DNA of 34,402 nucleotides, taken from Bacteroidota bacterium (GTDB lineage Bacteria > Bacteroidota > Bacteroidia > AKYH767-A > OLB10). Below are positions 1 through 8,228 of the stretch, piece by piece; positions within the stretch are counted from its first letter, which is position 1, and the number at the start of each line of letters is the position of its first letter. The position numbers were made by a program, and so were the translations under genes. The stretch is from NCBI GenBank assembly GCA_963169675.1, contig CAUJFJ010000002.1, positions 1 to 34,402 on the forward strand, given 5' to 3'. The notes under the pieces were generated by a model. It was not told where the DNA came from. It ran no database searches and saw only the letters and a program-made list of their open reading frames with translations.

Positions 1-729
1 TAACAAAGCATCATTAATTCCGTATGCTGTATAGTCGATTTCTTCAGGATTCTTAGCAGAAATCATGTGCACCTTCTGACCATTAATGATAAGAGCTTTG
101 TTAGCCAGATCTTCAATTACTGTTCCGGGGAATGGACCATGAACAGAATCGGCACGTAATAAATCTGCACGTTTAATAATATCTTCATCCGACTTATCGC
201 GGGTAACAATAGCTCTCAAACGTAATTGCTCCCCTTTTCCGGCTTGTGAAACCATTTCACGAGCTAATATTCGTCCGATACGACCAAAACCGTAAAGGAT
301 TACATCTTTAGGAACAATTTTTTTCTTTTCATCGCCGATATAATCACGTAACTTTTCGTTTACGAAATCCTTGGAATTATTTTTGAATTTTTCCTTTTCA
401 TTGATCCATTCAGAAGCCAGACGTCCTACATCGATTCGTGATGGAGCTAAATGTAAATTGCTTAATTCTTTAGCAATAACTAAAGAATCATAAATAGAAA
501 TTGGCTTTTTAACAATCTCTTTTGCATATTGATGCAAAGCTAAAATCTGACTGGCACTACGATCAACCAGCTGATTGCGGAAAATGATCAGTTCTACTGA
601 TTTATCATACCAAAGTGAACCCATGATATGAATCAATTCAATTGCAGCTTTTTCCTGCTGAACCCAGTCATTTAAACCCGATTCATACTTTTCTTTGTTG
701 ATTTCTAATGTGGAGGAACCTGTTGACAT
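1..729 (-). CDS. gap: Glyceraldehyde-3-phosphate dehydrogenase, long form (3' end beyond the left edge)
   Basis: This is the first 243 codons of a GAPDH, the glycolytic enzyme that oxidises glyceraldehyde-3-phosphate with NAD(P) and phosphate to 1,3-bisphosphoglycerate. It starts at the ATG at 727-729 and stays open to the window edge. The Rossmann dinucleotide motif GFGRIGR lies at residues 147-153 and the substrate-domain signature DSVHGPF at 194-200. In ordinary GAPDH the GFGRIGR motif lies within the first 15 residues, so this protein has an N-terminal extension of about 140 residues. It belongs to the long GAPDH form of roughly 480 residues that is common in Bacteroidota. The catalytic Cys is beyond the edge and cannot be checked. 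The gene lies downstream of the rpoD terminator, so it probably has its own promoter, but I see no convincing one. Confidence 0.93.
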   Translation of the reverse strand, partial: MSTGSSTLEINKEKYESGLNDWVQQEKAAIELIHIMGSLWYDKSVELIIFRNQLVDRSASQILALHQYAKEIVKKPISIYDSLVIAKELSNLHLAPSRIDVGRLASEWINEKEKFKNNSKDFVNEKLRDYIGDEKKKIVPKDVILYGFGRIGRILAREMVSQAGKGEQLRLRAIVTRDKSDEDIIKRADLLRADSVHGPFPGTVIEDLANKALIINGQKVHMISAKNPEEIDYTAYGINDALL

Positions 730-772
730 TGTTGCAGTTTTTATAGTTAAATAAATTCAATTCAATGATAAA

Positions 773-803
773 CAAAAAAGTCCGCCAGAATAACTGCCGG
801 ACT
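773..803 (-). terminator. Intrinsic terminator of rpoD
   Basis: On the minus strand a 10-base stem (AGTCCGGCAG and CTGGCGGACT, one internal mismatch, five-base loop) is followed directly by six T. It begins 12 bases past the rpoD stop codon and separates rpoD from gap. Confidence 0.85.
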
Positions 804-815
804 CCCCGGGGATTC

Positions 816-1679
816 TTAACCCAGATATGCTTTTAACAGTCGGCTTCTCGACTTATGTCTGAGACGTCGGATAGCTTTTTCTTTAATCTGTCGCACACGT
901 TCACGGGTGAGATCGAACTTCGCTCCTATTTCTTCCAGAGTAAGGCCGTGATTCAATCCGATACCAAAAAATAATTTTATTACTTCACGTTCTCTTTCTG
1001 TCAATGTATTTAGTGAACGATCAATTTCTTTTTGCAATGATTCCGACATCAGCAAATTGTCGGCACGAGGCGAATCGGAATTTTCGAGTACATCCAACAA
1101 ACTGTTGTCTTCGCCATTCACAAAAGGCGCATCCATAGAAACATGTTTACCGGAAACACGCATGGTATCGGCAATCTTGTCGGATGAAATTTCGAGAATA
1201 TTTGCCAACTCATCAGAAGATGGTTCACGTTCAAATTCCTGCTCCAGCTTACTGAATGCCTTGCTGATTTTATTTAATGAACCAACCTGGTTCAATGGCA
1301 AACGAACAATCCGGGATTGTTCTGCCAATGCCTGTAAAATAGATTGACGAATCCACCAAACTGCATAAGAGATAAATTTAAAACCTCTTGTTTCATCAAA
1401 ACGCTTGGCTGCTTTGATAAGACCCAAATTTCCTTCATTAATCAAATCAGGTAAACTAAGACCTTGGTTTTGATATTGTTTAGCAACTGAAACCACAAAC
1501 CGGAGATTAGCTTTTGTCAATCTGTCGAGCGCTACCTGATCCCCTTCCCTGATTCTTCTTGCAAGCTTTACTTCCTCTTCGGCGTTAATAAGATCTTCTC
1601 GACCGATCTCCTGCAAATACTTCTCTAATGACTGACTCTCCCGATTGGTAATTGATTTGGTAATCTTTAGTTGCCTCAT
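816..1679 (-). CDS. rpoD: Primary RNA polymerase sigma factor (sigma-70 family)
   Basis: The 287-residue protein directs core RNA polymerase to housekeeping promoters. Region 1.2 begins near residue 15 ([10 protein letters not shown]). Region 2 spans about 50-120 and contains [18 protein letters not shown] and the -10 recognition segment [11 protein letters not shown]. Region 3 spans about 130-205. Region 4 spans about 220-282, with the helix-turn-helix [20 protein letters not shown] at 246-265. It lacks region 1.1 and the non-conserved insert of proteobacterial RpoD. This short form is the usual primary sigma factor of Bacteroidota, which reads the unusual -33/-7 promoters of that phylum. 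The ATG start is supported by the conserved N-terminus [11 protein letters not shown]. The gene has its own promoter and terminator, so it looks monocistronic. Confidence 0.96.
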   Translation of the reverse strand: MRQLKITKSITNRESQSLEKYLQEIGREDLINAEEEVKLARRIREGDQVALDRLTKANLRFVVSVAKQYQNQGLSLPDLINEGNLGLIKAAKRFDETRGFKFISYAVWWIRQSILQALAEQSRIVRLPLNQVGSLNKISKAFSKLEQEFEREPSSDELANILEISSDKIADTMRVSGKHVSMDAPFVNGEDNSLLDVLENSDSPRADNLLMSESLQKEIDRSLNTLTEREREVIKLFFGIGLNHGLTLEEIGAKFDLTRERVRQIKEKAIRRLRHKSRSRLLKAYLG

Positions 1680-1734
1680 TGATGGTGTGTTTATTTGGTT
1701 GTGTAAAGGTGTGGTTCCAAAAAATTGATCGGGG

Positions 1735-1766
1735 CAAAAGTATAACGAAAAAATTGGGAAGTCAAG
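1735..1766 (-). promoter_or_regulatory. rpoD promoter, Bacteroidota -33/-7 type
   Basis: On the minus strand TACTTTTG (plus 1735-1742) matches the -7 consensus TAnnTTTG exactly. CTTG (plus 1763-1766) lies 20 bases upstream at the place of the -33 TTTG element. The 5' leader to rpoD would be about 50 bases. Confidence 0.65.
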
Positions 1767-1839
1767 CCAGTGTTAATATGATCTTAGTCATTAACTTGTC
1801 GATTTTATTCTATAACTGAAGTTAAACTGTTCCTACTGA

Positions 1840-1861
1840 GCTTCCCTCCATCGCAGGAAGC
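1840..1861. other. Unassigned hairpin in the rpoD-htrA intergenic region
   Basis: GCTTCC (1840-1845) and GGAAGC (1856-1861) form a 6-bp stem with a 10-base loop. It lies in the 318-base gap 1680-1997, which otherwise holds only the rpoD promoter and the htrA terminator. No T-run follows and no coding potential is seen. It may be chance. Confidence 0.3.
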
Positions 1862-1939
1862 CTCTCAAAAATAAATGAAATTAATTCAAAATGATGCAAT
1901 AACGCCCTTTTCAGTCCAGATAAATATCGGTCATGACAT

Positions 1940-1967
1940 AAAAAAAAGGCCCCCCTTTCGGAGGACC
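1940..1967 (-). terminator. Intrinsic terminator of htrA
   Basis: On the minus strand GGTCCTCC pairs with GGGGGGCC (two G-T pairs) around a GAAA tetraloop and is followed by seven T. It lies 30 bases past the htrA stop codon. Confidence 0.88.
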
Positions 1968-1997
1968 CTTTACCTAACACATTAACACTAAAGCAAC

Positions 1998-3458
1998 TTA
2001 TAAACCGAACCCGTAATAGGCCCGCATACCATTTGGATAGATCCCTTCAATGAGTACGCCACCTTTTTTATTTTGGAGTGCCGATATAATATCATCGGTA
2101 CTTCTGACTTCCTTTTTATCGATATTCTGAATTATAAATCCTTCCCGGATACCCGCACTTCTTAATTTGCCTGCATTCAGTTTTGAAATTTTCACCCCAT
2201 TACTGATCCCTAACTTTGCTTCTTCATCACTTGAAAGTTGCTCAAATTCAGCACCCAGTAACGAAACCATTTCATTTTTAACAATTTTGGTATTCCCGTT
2301 TTTATTACGCAGAGTAACGGCTACAGTTTTGGCACTCTTACCGCGTAACAAGGCAACCTCAACTTTATCGCCGGGACGGAAACGACTCACTTGTTCCTGA
2401 AGCTCAGGAGAAGTATTAACCGGATTTCCGGCAACATGGGTAATAATGTCACCCTCTTCTATTCCTGCTTCAGCAGCAGCCCCGCCTTCTGAAAGACCGG
2501 CTACATAAACACCTTTCAGTGATGACATGCCTTTCTCTTCAGCCAGTTTCGAATCTATATCTCTGATATTGATTCCTATAAATCCACGTTGAACATTGCC
2601 ATACTCCAATAAATCATCTACCACCTTTTTCACCATGTTCACTGGAATTGCAAACGAATAACCGGTATAAGCACCTGTATTTGAAGCAATTGCCGTATTA
2701 ATTCCGATTAAATCACCTTCCGTATTTACCAGAGCGCCACCGCTGTTTCCAGGGTTTACTGCCGCATCGGTCTGGATAAATGATTCAATTGGAAACTGCT
2801 GATCAGGGAGAATATGAATATTACGGGCTTTAGCACTTACAATACCGGCGGTAACGGTAGAAGTAAGATTAAAAGGATTACCAACGGCTAACACCCATTC
2901 ACCAACCCTCACATTGTCAGAATTTCCATATGGAATAAAGGGCAAACCTTTTTCCTCAACCTTAAGCAATGCCAAATCAGTTGATGGATCCGTTCCAATT
3001 ACCTTGGCTGTGAATGTCCTTTTATCATTTAGGGTTACTTCAACTTTTTCAGCATTTTCAACCACGTGATTGTTCGTTACAATGTAGCCGTCATCTGTTA
3101 TAATAACTCCCGAACCGGAACTCATTGCAGGTGCCGGGGACTTAAATCCCTGATCACCCCAGAAAAAATCCCGGAAAGGATTATAGAATTGCTGCCCATT
3201 AGCGACTGCACTGTATGATGTTTTAACATGGACAACACCGGGAACGGAAGATTCTGACGCATCCACAAATTCTGTAGCCGCCATTGCGGGCTTATCATTG
3301 AGGAAATTTGCCAACCGCGCTGGTTGTTTTTCAACTTGTTGTGAGCCGGAAATTTGATTGTGTTTTTCAGTGACCTGATCATAAACACCGGCTCCGGCAA
3401 AGCCTGCAACAGCAGCCAGCAGGAAGAAGCCAATTGCTTTTTTAATGTTTGTTATCAT
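1998..3458 (-). CDS. htrA: HtrA/Deg family periplasmic serine endoprotease with two PDZ domains
   Basis: The 486-residue protein is a quality-control protease that degrades or refolds misfolded envelope proteins. An uncleaved anchor or signal peptide occupies about residues 8-25. The trypsin-like domain runs from about 65 to 285 and carries the full catalytic triad: His131 (TNNHVVENA), Asp161 (STDLALLKV) and Ser239 (NPGNSGGALVN). PDZ1 covers about 290-385 and PDZ2 about 400-480, which is the DegP/DegQ/MucD arrangement. The linker around residues 90-112 is rich in Phe and Pro (FYNPFRDFFWGDQGF), as in the flexible LA loop of DegP-type enzymes. A Bacteroidota-type -7 element lies upstream and a strong terminator lies downstream, so it is probably transcribed alone. 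Which Deg paralogue it matches (degP or degQ) cannot be told from sequence alone. Confidence 0.95.
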   Translation of the reverse strand: MITNIKKAIGFFLLAAVAGFAGAGVYDQVTEKHNQISGSQQVEKQPARLANFLNDKPAMAATEFVDASESSVPGVVHVKTSYSAVANGQQFYNPFRDFFWGDQGFKSPAPAMSSGSGVIITDDGYIVTNNHVVENAEKVEVTLNDKRTFTAKVIGTDPSTDLALLKVEEKGLPFIPYGNSDNVRVGEWVLAVGNPFNLTSTVTAGIVSAKARNIHILPDQQFPIESFIQTDAAVNPGNSGGALVNTEGDLIGINTAIASNTGAYTGYSFAIPVNMVKKVVDDLLEYGNVQRGFIGINIRDIDSKLAEEKGMSSLKGVYVAGLSEGGAAAEAGIEEGDIITHVAGNPVNTSPELQEQVSRFRPGDKVEVALLRGKSAKTVAVTLRNKNGNTKIVKNEMVSLLGAEFEQLSSDEEAKLGISNGVKISKLNAGKLRSAGIREGFIIQNIDKKEVRSTDDIISALQNKKGGVLIEGIYPNGMRAYYGFGL

Positions 3459-3523
3459 GATTGCTCAGTTTTTAAATGTTTTAGTAAAGTTTTTCTATAT
3501 GCCGATTTTAAAATTTACAGATG

Positions 3524-3531
3524 CAAAATTA
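3524..3531 (-). promoter_or_regulatory. Probable htrA promoter, -7 element
   Basis: TAATTTTG on the minus strand matches TAnnTTTG exactly and lies 66 bases upstream of the htrA ATG. The -33 element is poor (TTTA-like), so initiation may depend on another factor. Confidence 0.45.
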
Positions 3532-3616
3532 GATGGGCTGAATGAACGTAAAATGAAGAGAACCAGTAGTTTCATGAAATTTTGATGAAGAAAACTTCAC
3601 CTTTCTGTGCTTCTGA

Positions 3617-3648
3617 TTTCAAAAGGGATAAGCTATCTTTACCCTTTG
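3617..3648 (+). promoter_or_regulatory. Possible dapF promoter
   Basis: TTTC (3617-3620) is followed after 19 bases by TACCCTTTG (3640-3648), a -7-like element with three rather than two bases between TA and TTTG. It lies 67 bases upstream of the dapF start in the divergent htrA/dapF region. Confidence 0.4.
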
Positions 3649-3714
3649 AAATATTCATGCCGGTTGTAATAACACGACAACTTAACGCGAAAAAAGTTTA
3701 AAGCAATCTTTAAA

Positions 3715-4530
3715 GTGGAAAAGAAAGTCAGAAAAATTAAATTTCATAAATACCACGGTACCGGAAACGATTTTATTTTGATCGATAACAGGGATCAGAA
3801 AATAACGTTCGACAGTGACCGGGAAGTTGCATTTTTATGCGACAGACGGTTTGGCATTGGAGCCGATGGATTAATTCTGCTGGAACCATCAGGTATGTTT
3901 GATTTCAGAATGATTTATTATAATGCAGATGGCAAAGAGGGATCCATGTGTGGCAATGGTGGCAGAAGTATTGTTGCCTTCGCTGCGAACCTTGGATTGA
4001 TAGCAGGTAAAACTACTTTTGAAGCTGTCGACGGAATTCATGAAGCAACATTTCACAAAACAACCGACAACAATTACTATGTTGCTTTAATGATGAATGA
4101 TGTTGCAAGAATAGAAAAAAATCATTCCGACTATATTCTGAATACCGGTTCTCCTCATTATGTAATTTTTGTTGAGGATGCTCGCTTAACTCATGTTGTT
4201 GAAGAAGGAAAAAAAATAAGATATAATTCAGTATTTACAGACAAAGGAATAAATGTGAACTTCATTTCTAAAAATGAAGGACTCTTTCATATGAGAACCT
4301 ATGAACGCGGAGTGGAAGATGAAACGTTTTCATGCGGAACCGGAAGTGTTGCAGTTGCTCTTTGTCTGGAACTGGAAGGCCTCGCCCCTGCAGGCAATGA
4401 GGTTAAACTGAATACCAAAGGTGGCGAGCTTACTGTACGTTATGAAAGAAGTGGGAAAGGCTTTTCGGATATTCATCTTTGCGGACCTGCCACTTATGTA
4501 TTTGAAGGATTAATAACTATTCCGTATTAA
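3715..4530 (+). CDS. dapF: Diaminopimelate epimerase
   Basis: DapF interconverts LL- and meso-diaminopimelate, which supplies lysine and the peptidoglycan cross-link residue. The 271-residue length is normal. Both active-site cysteines are present in their motifs: Cys79 in GSMCGNGGR and Cys207 in ETFSCGTGS, so the cofactor-independent two-base mechanism should work. The N-terminal signature FHKYHGTGNDF is typical. The start is a GTG; no in-frame ATG lies close upstream, and the conserved motif begins nine residues in. The following acetyltransferase gene starts 4 bases after the stop codon, which indicates an operon. The gene is divergent from htrA. Confidence 0.95.
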   Translation: MEKKVRKIKFHKYHGTGNDFILIDNRDQKITFDSDREVAFLCDRRFGIGADGLILLEPSGMFDFRMIYYNADGKEGSMCGNGGRSIVAFAANLGLIAGKTTFEAVDGIHEATFHKTTDNNYYVALMMNDVARIEKNHSDYILNTGSPHYVIFVEDARLTHVVEEGKKIRYNSVFTDKGINVNFISKNEGLFHMRTYERGVEDETFSCGTGSVAVALCLELEGLAPAGNEVKLNTKGGELTVRYERSGKGFSDIHLCGPATYVFEGLITIPY

Positions 4531-4534
4531 AGAG

Positions 4535-5071
4535 ATGATAACAGGAAAAAAAATATTTCTGAGGGCAATCGAACCAACCGATGTGGATTTAATGTATCGA
4601 TGGGAAAACGACCTTACCATTTGGCCGGTGAGCGGCACACTGACTCCATTTTCAAGAACTACTGTGGAGCAATTTGTCAATATGGCTCATCAGGATATTT
4701 ACACGAACAAACAACTCAGACTAGCTATAGATAAATATAACGGTGATGAAAATCCTCCGCTTACAGTTGGGTTTATTGATCTCTTTGATTTCGAACCGGC
4801 ACACATGAGAGCTGGTGTTGGTATCCTTATTGGTGATAAAGAAAGCAGGCGTCAGGGACTTGCAGCAGAGGCGCTGGAACTAATGACCATGTATGCATTT
4901 AAAATACTTCATTTACATCAGCTCTATTGCCACATTCATGTCGATAACGAAGCCAGCATCAGACTATTCTCTGCCGGAGGATATGCCTGCACAGGCGAAC
5001 TCACGGACTGGACATTAAACAATGGCAGCTGGACCAATGTTTACTTCATGCAACGTATAAATCCGGAATAA
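4535..5071 (+). CDS. GNAT family N-acetyltransferase (RimJ/RimL/SpeG-like)
   Basis: The 178-residue protein has the GNAT fold of the Acetyltransf_3 type. Residues 6-30 (KIFLRAIEPTDVDLMYRWEN) match the start of RimL/SpeG-like enzymes. The acetyl-CoA pyrophosphate loop RRQGLA lies at 105-110. The segment HIHVDNEASIRLFSAGGYACTG is the conserved Asn-Ala-Ser-x-x-L-F C-terminal motif. The acceptor could be a ribosomal protein N-terminus, a polyamine or a small molecule and cannot be decided here. It is 4 bases downstream of dapF and 20 bases upstream of the cytochrome gene, so it is probably co-transcribed with both. Confidence 0.85.
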   Translation: MITGKKIFLRAIEPTDVDLMYRWENDLTIWPVSGTLTPFSRTTVEQFVNMAHQDIYTNKQLRLAIDKYNGDENPPLTVGFIDLFDFEPAHMRAGVGILIGDKESRRQGLAAEALELMTMYAFKILHLHQLYCHIHVDNEASIRLFSAGGYACTGELTDWTLNNGSWTNVYFMQRINPE

Positions 5072-5091
5072 TATTCCCGACTATTTCATCA

Positions 5092-7134
5092 ATGGAACTG
5101 CAATTCAAAAAACATTTTTCTAAACTGGTGGTTTTGGCTTTCAGTATGTCGTTTGTATTGGTAACAAATCTCCATTGTAAAACTGAAAAAAACAATTCCG
5201 CAACTGAACAACAGTATGCAGGTCTGAAACAAGAAACAAAATATGTCGGCATGGAAACCTGCAAGGGTTGTCACCAGGATATTTATGAAACATTTATCAA
5301 GACCGGCATGGGTAAATCTTTTGATCATGCTTCTGTAACCAAAAGTTCCGGCAATTACGATAACCACCAACCTGTTTACGATAAATTCCACGATTTTTAT
5401 TACTACCCATTTTGGGAAAAAGATAGTCTGATAATTATGGAATTCCGTTTGGAAGGTCGTGATACGATTCACAAGCGCATAGAAACTGTAAGTTATATTG
5501 TCGGGTCGGGGCAACATACCAATTCTCACATTTCAAATACAGGTGGTTTTTTACATCAGATGCCACTTACTTTTTATACGCAAAAAGGCAAATGGGATTT
5601 ACCACCGGGATTTGAAAATGGCGGCAACTCCCGGTTCAACCGCATCATTGGACTCGAGTGTATGAGCTGCCACAACAGCTACCCGAAATTCACTCCGGGT
5701 TCTGAAAATAAATATGAATTTGTTGCGAATGGTATTAACTGTGAGCGTTGCCATGGCCCCGGTGAAGCACATGTAAATGAAAAAAGAGCCGGTAAGTTGG
5801 TGGATATCAGAAAAGAAATTGATTATTCTATTGTCAACCCTGCAAAATTATCTGCCGACAAACAGATGGATGTTTGTCAGCGATGCCATATTCAGGGCAA
5901 TGCAGTGTTGAACGAAGGAAAAACATTTTTTGATTTTCGCCCTGGCATGAAATTATCGGATGTAATGCATGTATTTATGCCTGTTTACGAAGGTGCAGAA
6001 CAGGAACACATCATGGCATCTCATGCTGAGCGACTAAAACTCAGCAAATGCTATACCGAATCGGTGAAGCGAATGGAAAAAACTGCTGAGAATGCTTTGT
6101 TCCCATCAAAAAACAGCATCACCTGTATTACTTGTCACGATCCGCATGTGAGTGTAAAACAAACAGAAAATGCTGTATTTAATCAGGCATGTAATTCTTG
6201 TCATACGAATAATCACAACGGCTTATGCACAGCACATCCGGAGCAGCTGAAGCTTAAAAATAACAACTGTGTCAGTTGCCACATGCCCGGTTCCGGGGCA
6301 ACCGACATCCCACACGTTTCGGTACATGACCATAAAATTCAAATTCCGATTGATTCGGAACAAACAGAAAAAATAAGAAAGTTTGTAGGTATCACCTGTA
6401 TCAATGAACCAAATGCACCCGACAAAGTAAAGGCACAGGCTTTTATTAATTATTTCGAGAAATTTAACTTTGGTAAGGAAGTTTTGGATTCCGCGAAAAA
6501 ATATTTGAGATCGGGTACCACTAAAGATATAACCGACAATTTTCATGAGTTGATTCACGTTTCATTCCTTGAAAAAAATTACCGTCAGGTGCTTCAAACT
6601 GCTGAAAAAGTTACTGATCTGAATTCGAAACTGGTTCATCATGCCGGATCAAACAGAGATGCCTGGACTGCTTACCGGATTGGTGAATCTTATCGCGAAA
6701 CTGGTGTACTGGATAAGGCTACAACCTTCTTAAAGATAGCTTTTGATTTGGCACCTTACTCCCCTGATTTTGCCAATAAATATGGCTCAGCCCTTGTGGC
6801 AGGGGGAAATCTTGCAGGTGGTAGAGCAGTTTTTGAAAAACAAATTGCTCAGTATCCGAAGTATCCAGCAACACTTTCCAATCTGGGTTATCTTTATCTG
6901 GTAATGGATAACGATTCCATAGCAGCCGCAAAAATGTATAACCGCGCTTTAGCCCTTGATCCCGACTATGCACAGGCCATCATGAACAAAGCTGGTTTGT
7001 TTATGTTACAGGGAAAAGAAAAAGAGGCGCAATTATTGTTAAAGCGCTATCTCAAACAAAAACCCGACGATGCCACAGTTACCGAAATGCTGCGGCAAAT
7101 AATGAGTACTACATCCAATGGCAAAAAAAAGTAA
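5092..7134 (+). CDS. Seven-heme c-type cytochrome with C-terminal TPR domain
   Basis: This 680-residue exported protein contains seven CxxCH heme-attachment motifs, at residues 57, 190, 217, 262, 345, 367 and 393. The arrangement resembles the cytochrome c554-like multiheme proteins that carry a TPR tail. A hydrophobic signal segment covers about 10-27 and is followed by Cys29 in TNLHC, a non-canonical lipobox, so lipoprotein anchoring is possible but uncertain. Residues 500-670 form tetratricopeptide repeats (for example PATLSNLGYLYLVMDND and DYAQAIMNKAGLFMLQGKEK). Periplasmic or surface electron transfer is likely, but no donor, acceptor or catalytic heme can be named. Its last 17 bases overlap mltG. 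Proteins of this family keep a free Cys before the fifth heme, here Cys320. Confidence 0.88.
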   Translation: MELQFKKHFSKLVVLAFSMSFVLVTNLHCKTEKNNSATEQQYAGLKQETKYVGMETCKGCHQDIYETFIKTGMGKSFDHASVTKSSGNYDNHQPVYDKFHDFYYYPFWEKDSLIIMEFRLEGRDTIHKRIETVSYIVGSGQHTNSHISNTGGFLHQMPLTFYTQKGKWDLPPGFENGGNSRFNRIIGLECMSCHNSYPKFTPGSENKYEFVANGINCERCHGPGEAHVNEKRAGKLVDIRKEIDYSIVNPAKLSADKQMDVCQRCHIQGNAVLNEGKTFFDFRPGMKLSDVMHVFMPVYEGAEQEHIMASHAERLKLSKCYTESVKRMEKTAENALFPSKNSITCITCHDPHVSVKQTENAVFNQACNSCHTNNHNGLCTAHPEQLKLKNNNCVSCHMPGSGATDIPHVSVHDHKIQIPIDSEQTEKIRKFVGITCINEPNAPDKVKAQAFINYFEKFNFGKEVLDSAKKYLRSGTTKDITDNFHELIHVSFLEKNYRQVLQTAEKVTDLNSKLVHHAGSNRDAWTAYRIGESYRETGVLDKATTFLKIAFDLAPYSPDFANKYGSALVAGGNLAGGRAVFEKQIAQYPKYPATLSNLGYLYLVMDNDSIAAAKMYNRALALDPDYAQAIMNKAGLFMLQGKEKEAQLLLKRYLKQKPDDATVTEMLRQIMSTTSNGKKK

Positions 7135-8176
7135 TTCAGGTAAATTGAGAAAAATAATCATTGTCTCCATCCTACTGCTGATTCTTGCAGGCGGAGGTGC
7201 CGGTTATAATTTTTACAGGAAGGTATATTTTTCGAATGTACAGCTTGAATCGAGCAAACCTACCTATTTGTACATTCCTACAGGGTCAGCATTTAATGAC
7301 GTTTTAAAGCTTTTACAGGAAGAAAAAATGCTCATCAATTCCGCTTCGTTTGAATGGGTTGCCGAAAGGATGAATTATAAAAATCAGGTGAAGCCCGGAA
7401 GATACCTGATTGATCCGGGAATGAATAACAGAGAACTGATAACATTACTAAGAAGTGGCAAGCAGGAGCCTATTGATGTGGTGTTTAATAATGTCAGAAC
7501 CAAAGAGCAACTGGCAGGAGTCATTGGCCGCCAGTTAGAATGTGATTCCGCTGCCATAACTGGATTGTTGTCAAATGCCACTTTTTTGGATACTTACGGA
7601 TTTACTCCGCAAAACTGCATGGCTTTGTTTATTCCAAATACCTATGAATTTTACTGGAATACCGGAGAGAAAAAATTTGTTGAACGAATGGCCGGAGAAT
7701 ACAAAAAATTCTGGACCACAGCCCGGAAACAGAAAGCTGCTAAAATTGGCTTTTCACAGACAGAAGTGAGTATTCTTGCTTCTATAGTAGAACAGGAAAC
7801 ACGCCGGAATGACGAAAAACCAACTATTGCAGGTGTGTATATTAACCGCTATAAAAAAGGCTGGAAGCTGGAGGCAGATCCTACTTTAATATTTGCGAGT
7901 GGCGACTTCTCCATCCAGAGGGTTCTCAACATACATAAAGAAATTGATTCACCATACAATACCTACATGAATCAGGGCCTTCCTCCCGGTCCTATCTGCG
8001 TGCCTTCCATTTCTTCGCTTGATGCCGTTCTGAACCATGAAAATCATGAATATATGTTCTTTTGTGCCCGCGACGACTTCTCCGGATACCACAGTTTTGC
8101 CAAGTCTTACAGCCAGCACCTGGTGAATGCCAGAAGGTTCCAGAATGAGCTTAATCGCCGTAATATCAAATCATAA
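7118..8176 (+). CDS. mltG: Endolytic murein transglycosylase MltG
   Basis: The 352-residue YceG/MltG protein is an inner-membrane lytic transglycosylase that cuts nascent glycan strands and limits their length. A single transmembrane segment covers about 11-30. A LysM-like region covers about 48-115. The catalytic domain contains the hallmark ASIVEQETRR with catalytic Glu225, and further conserved motifs such as VYINRYKKGWKLEADPT, SPYNTY and GLPPGPI. It starts inside the end of the cytochrome gene (17-base overlap, +1 frame), where the sequence has a run of eight A; both genes read correctly without frameshifting. Co-transcription with dapF fits a shared role in peptidoglycan metabolism. Confidence 0.95.
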   Translation: MAKKSNSGKLRKIIIVSILLLILAGGGAGYNFYRKVYFSNVQLESSKPTYLYIPTGSAFNDVLKLLQEEKMLINSASFEWVAERMNYKNQVKPGRYLIDPGMNNRELITLLRSGKQEPIDVVFNNVRTKEQLAGVIGRQLECDSAAITGLLSNATFLDTYGFTPQNCMALFIPNTYEFYWNTGEKKFVERMAGEYKKFWTTARKQKAAKIGFSQTEVSILASIVEQETRRNDEKPTIAGVYINRYKKGWKLEADPTLIFASGDFSIQRVLNIHKEIDSPYNTYMNQGLPPGPICVPSISSLDAVLNHENHEYMFFCARDDFSGYHSFAKSYSQHLVNARRFQNELNRRNIKS

Positions 8177-8180
8177 GCAT

Positions 8181-8217
8181 AATTCAGAAGAAATAGTTAA
8201 TTTTACCCGTCTGAATT
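8181..8217. other. Hairpin enclosing a -7-like element upstream of the unknown secreted gene
   Basis: AATTCAGA (8181-8188) and TCTGAATT (8210-8217) are perfect 8-base inverted repeats with a 21-base loop. The loop contains TAATTTTA (8198-8205), one base off TAnnTTTG. It could be an operator, a weak terminator for mltG or chance. Confidence 0.3.
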
Positions 8218-8228
8218 GAGTTCAACGT

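Noticed and set aside
5089-5529. 146-codon open frame on the minus strand opposite the cytochrome gene
   Set aside because: It is antisense to the signal peptide and first heme region of a well-supported gene and shows no recognisable protein features.
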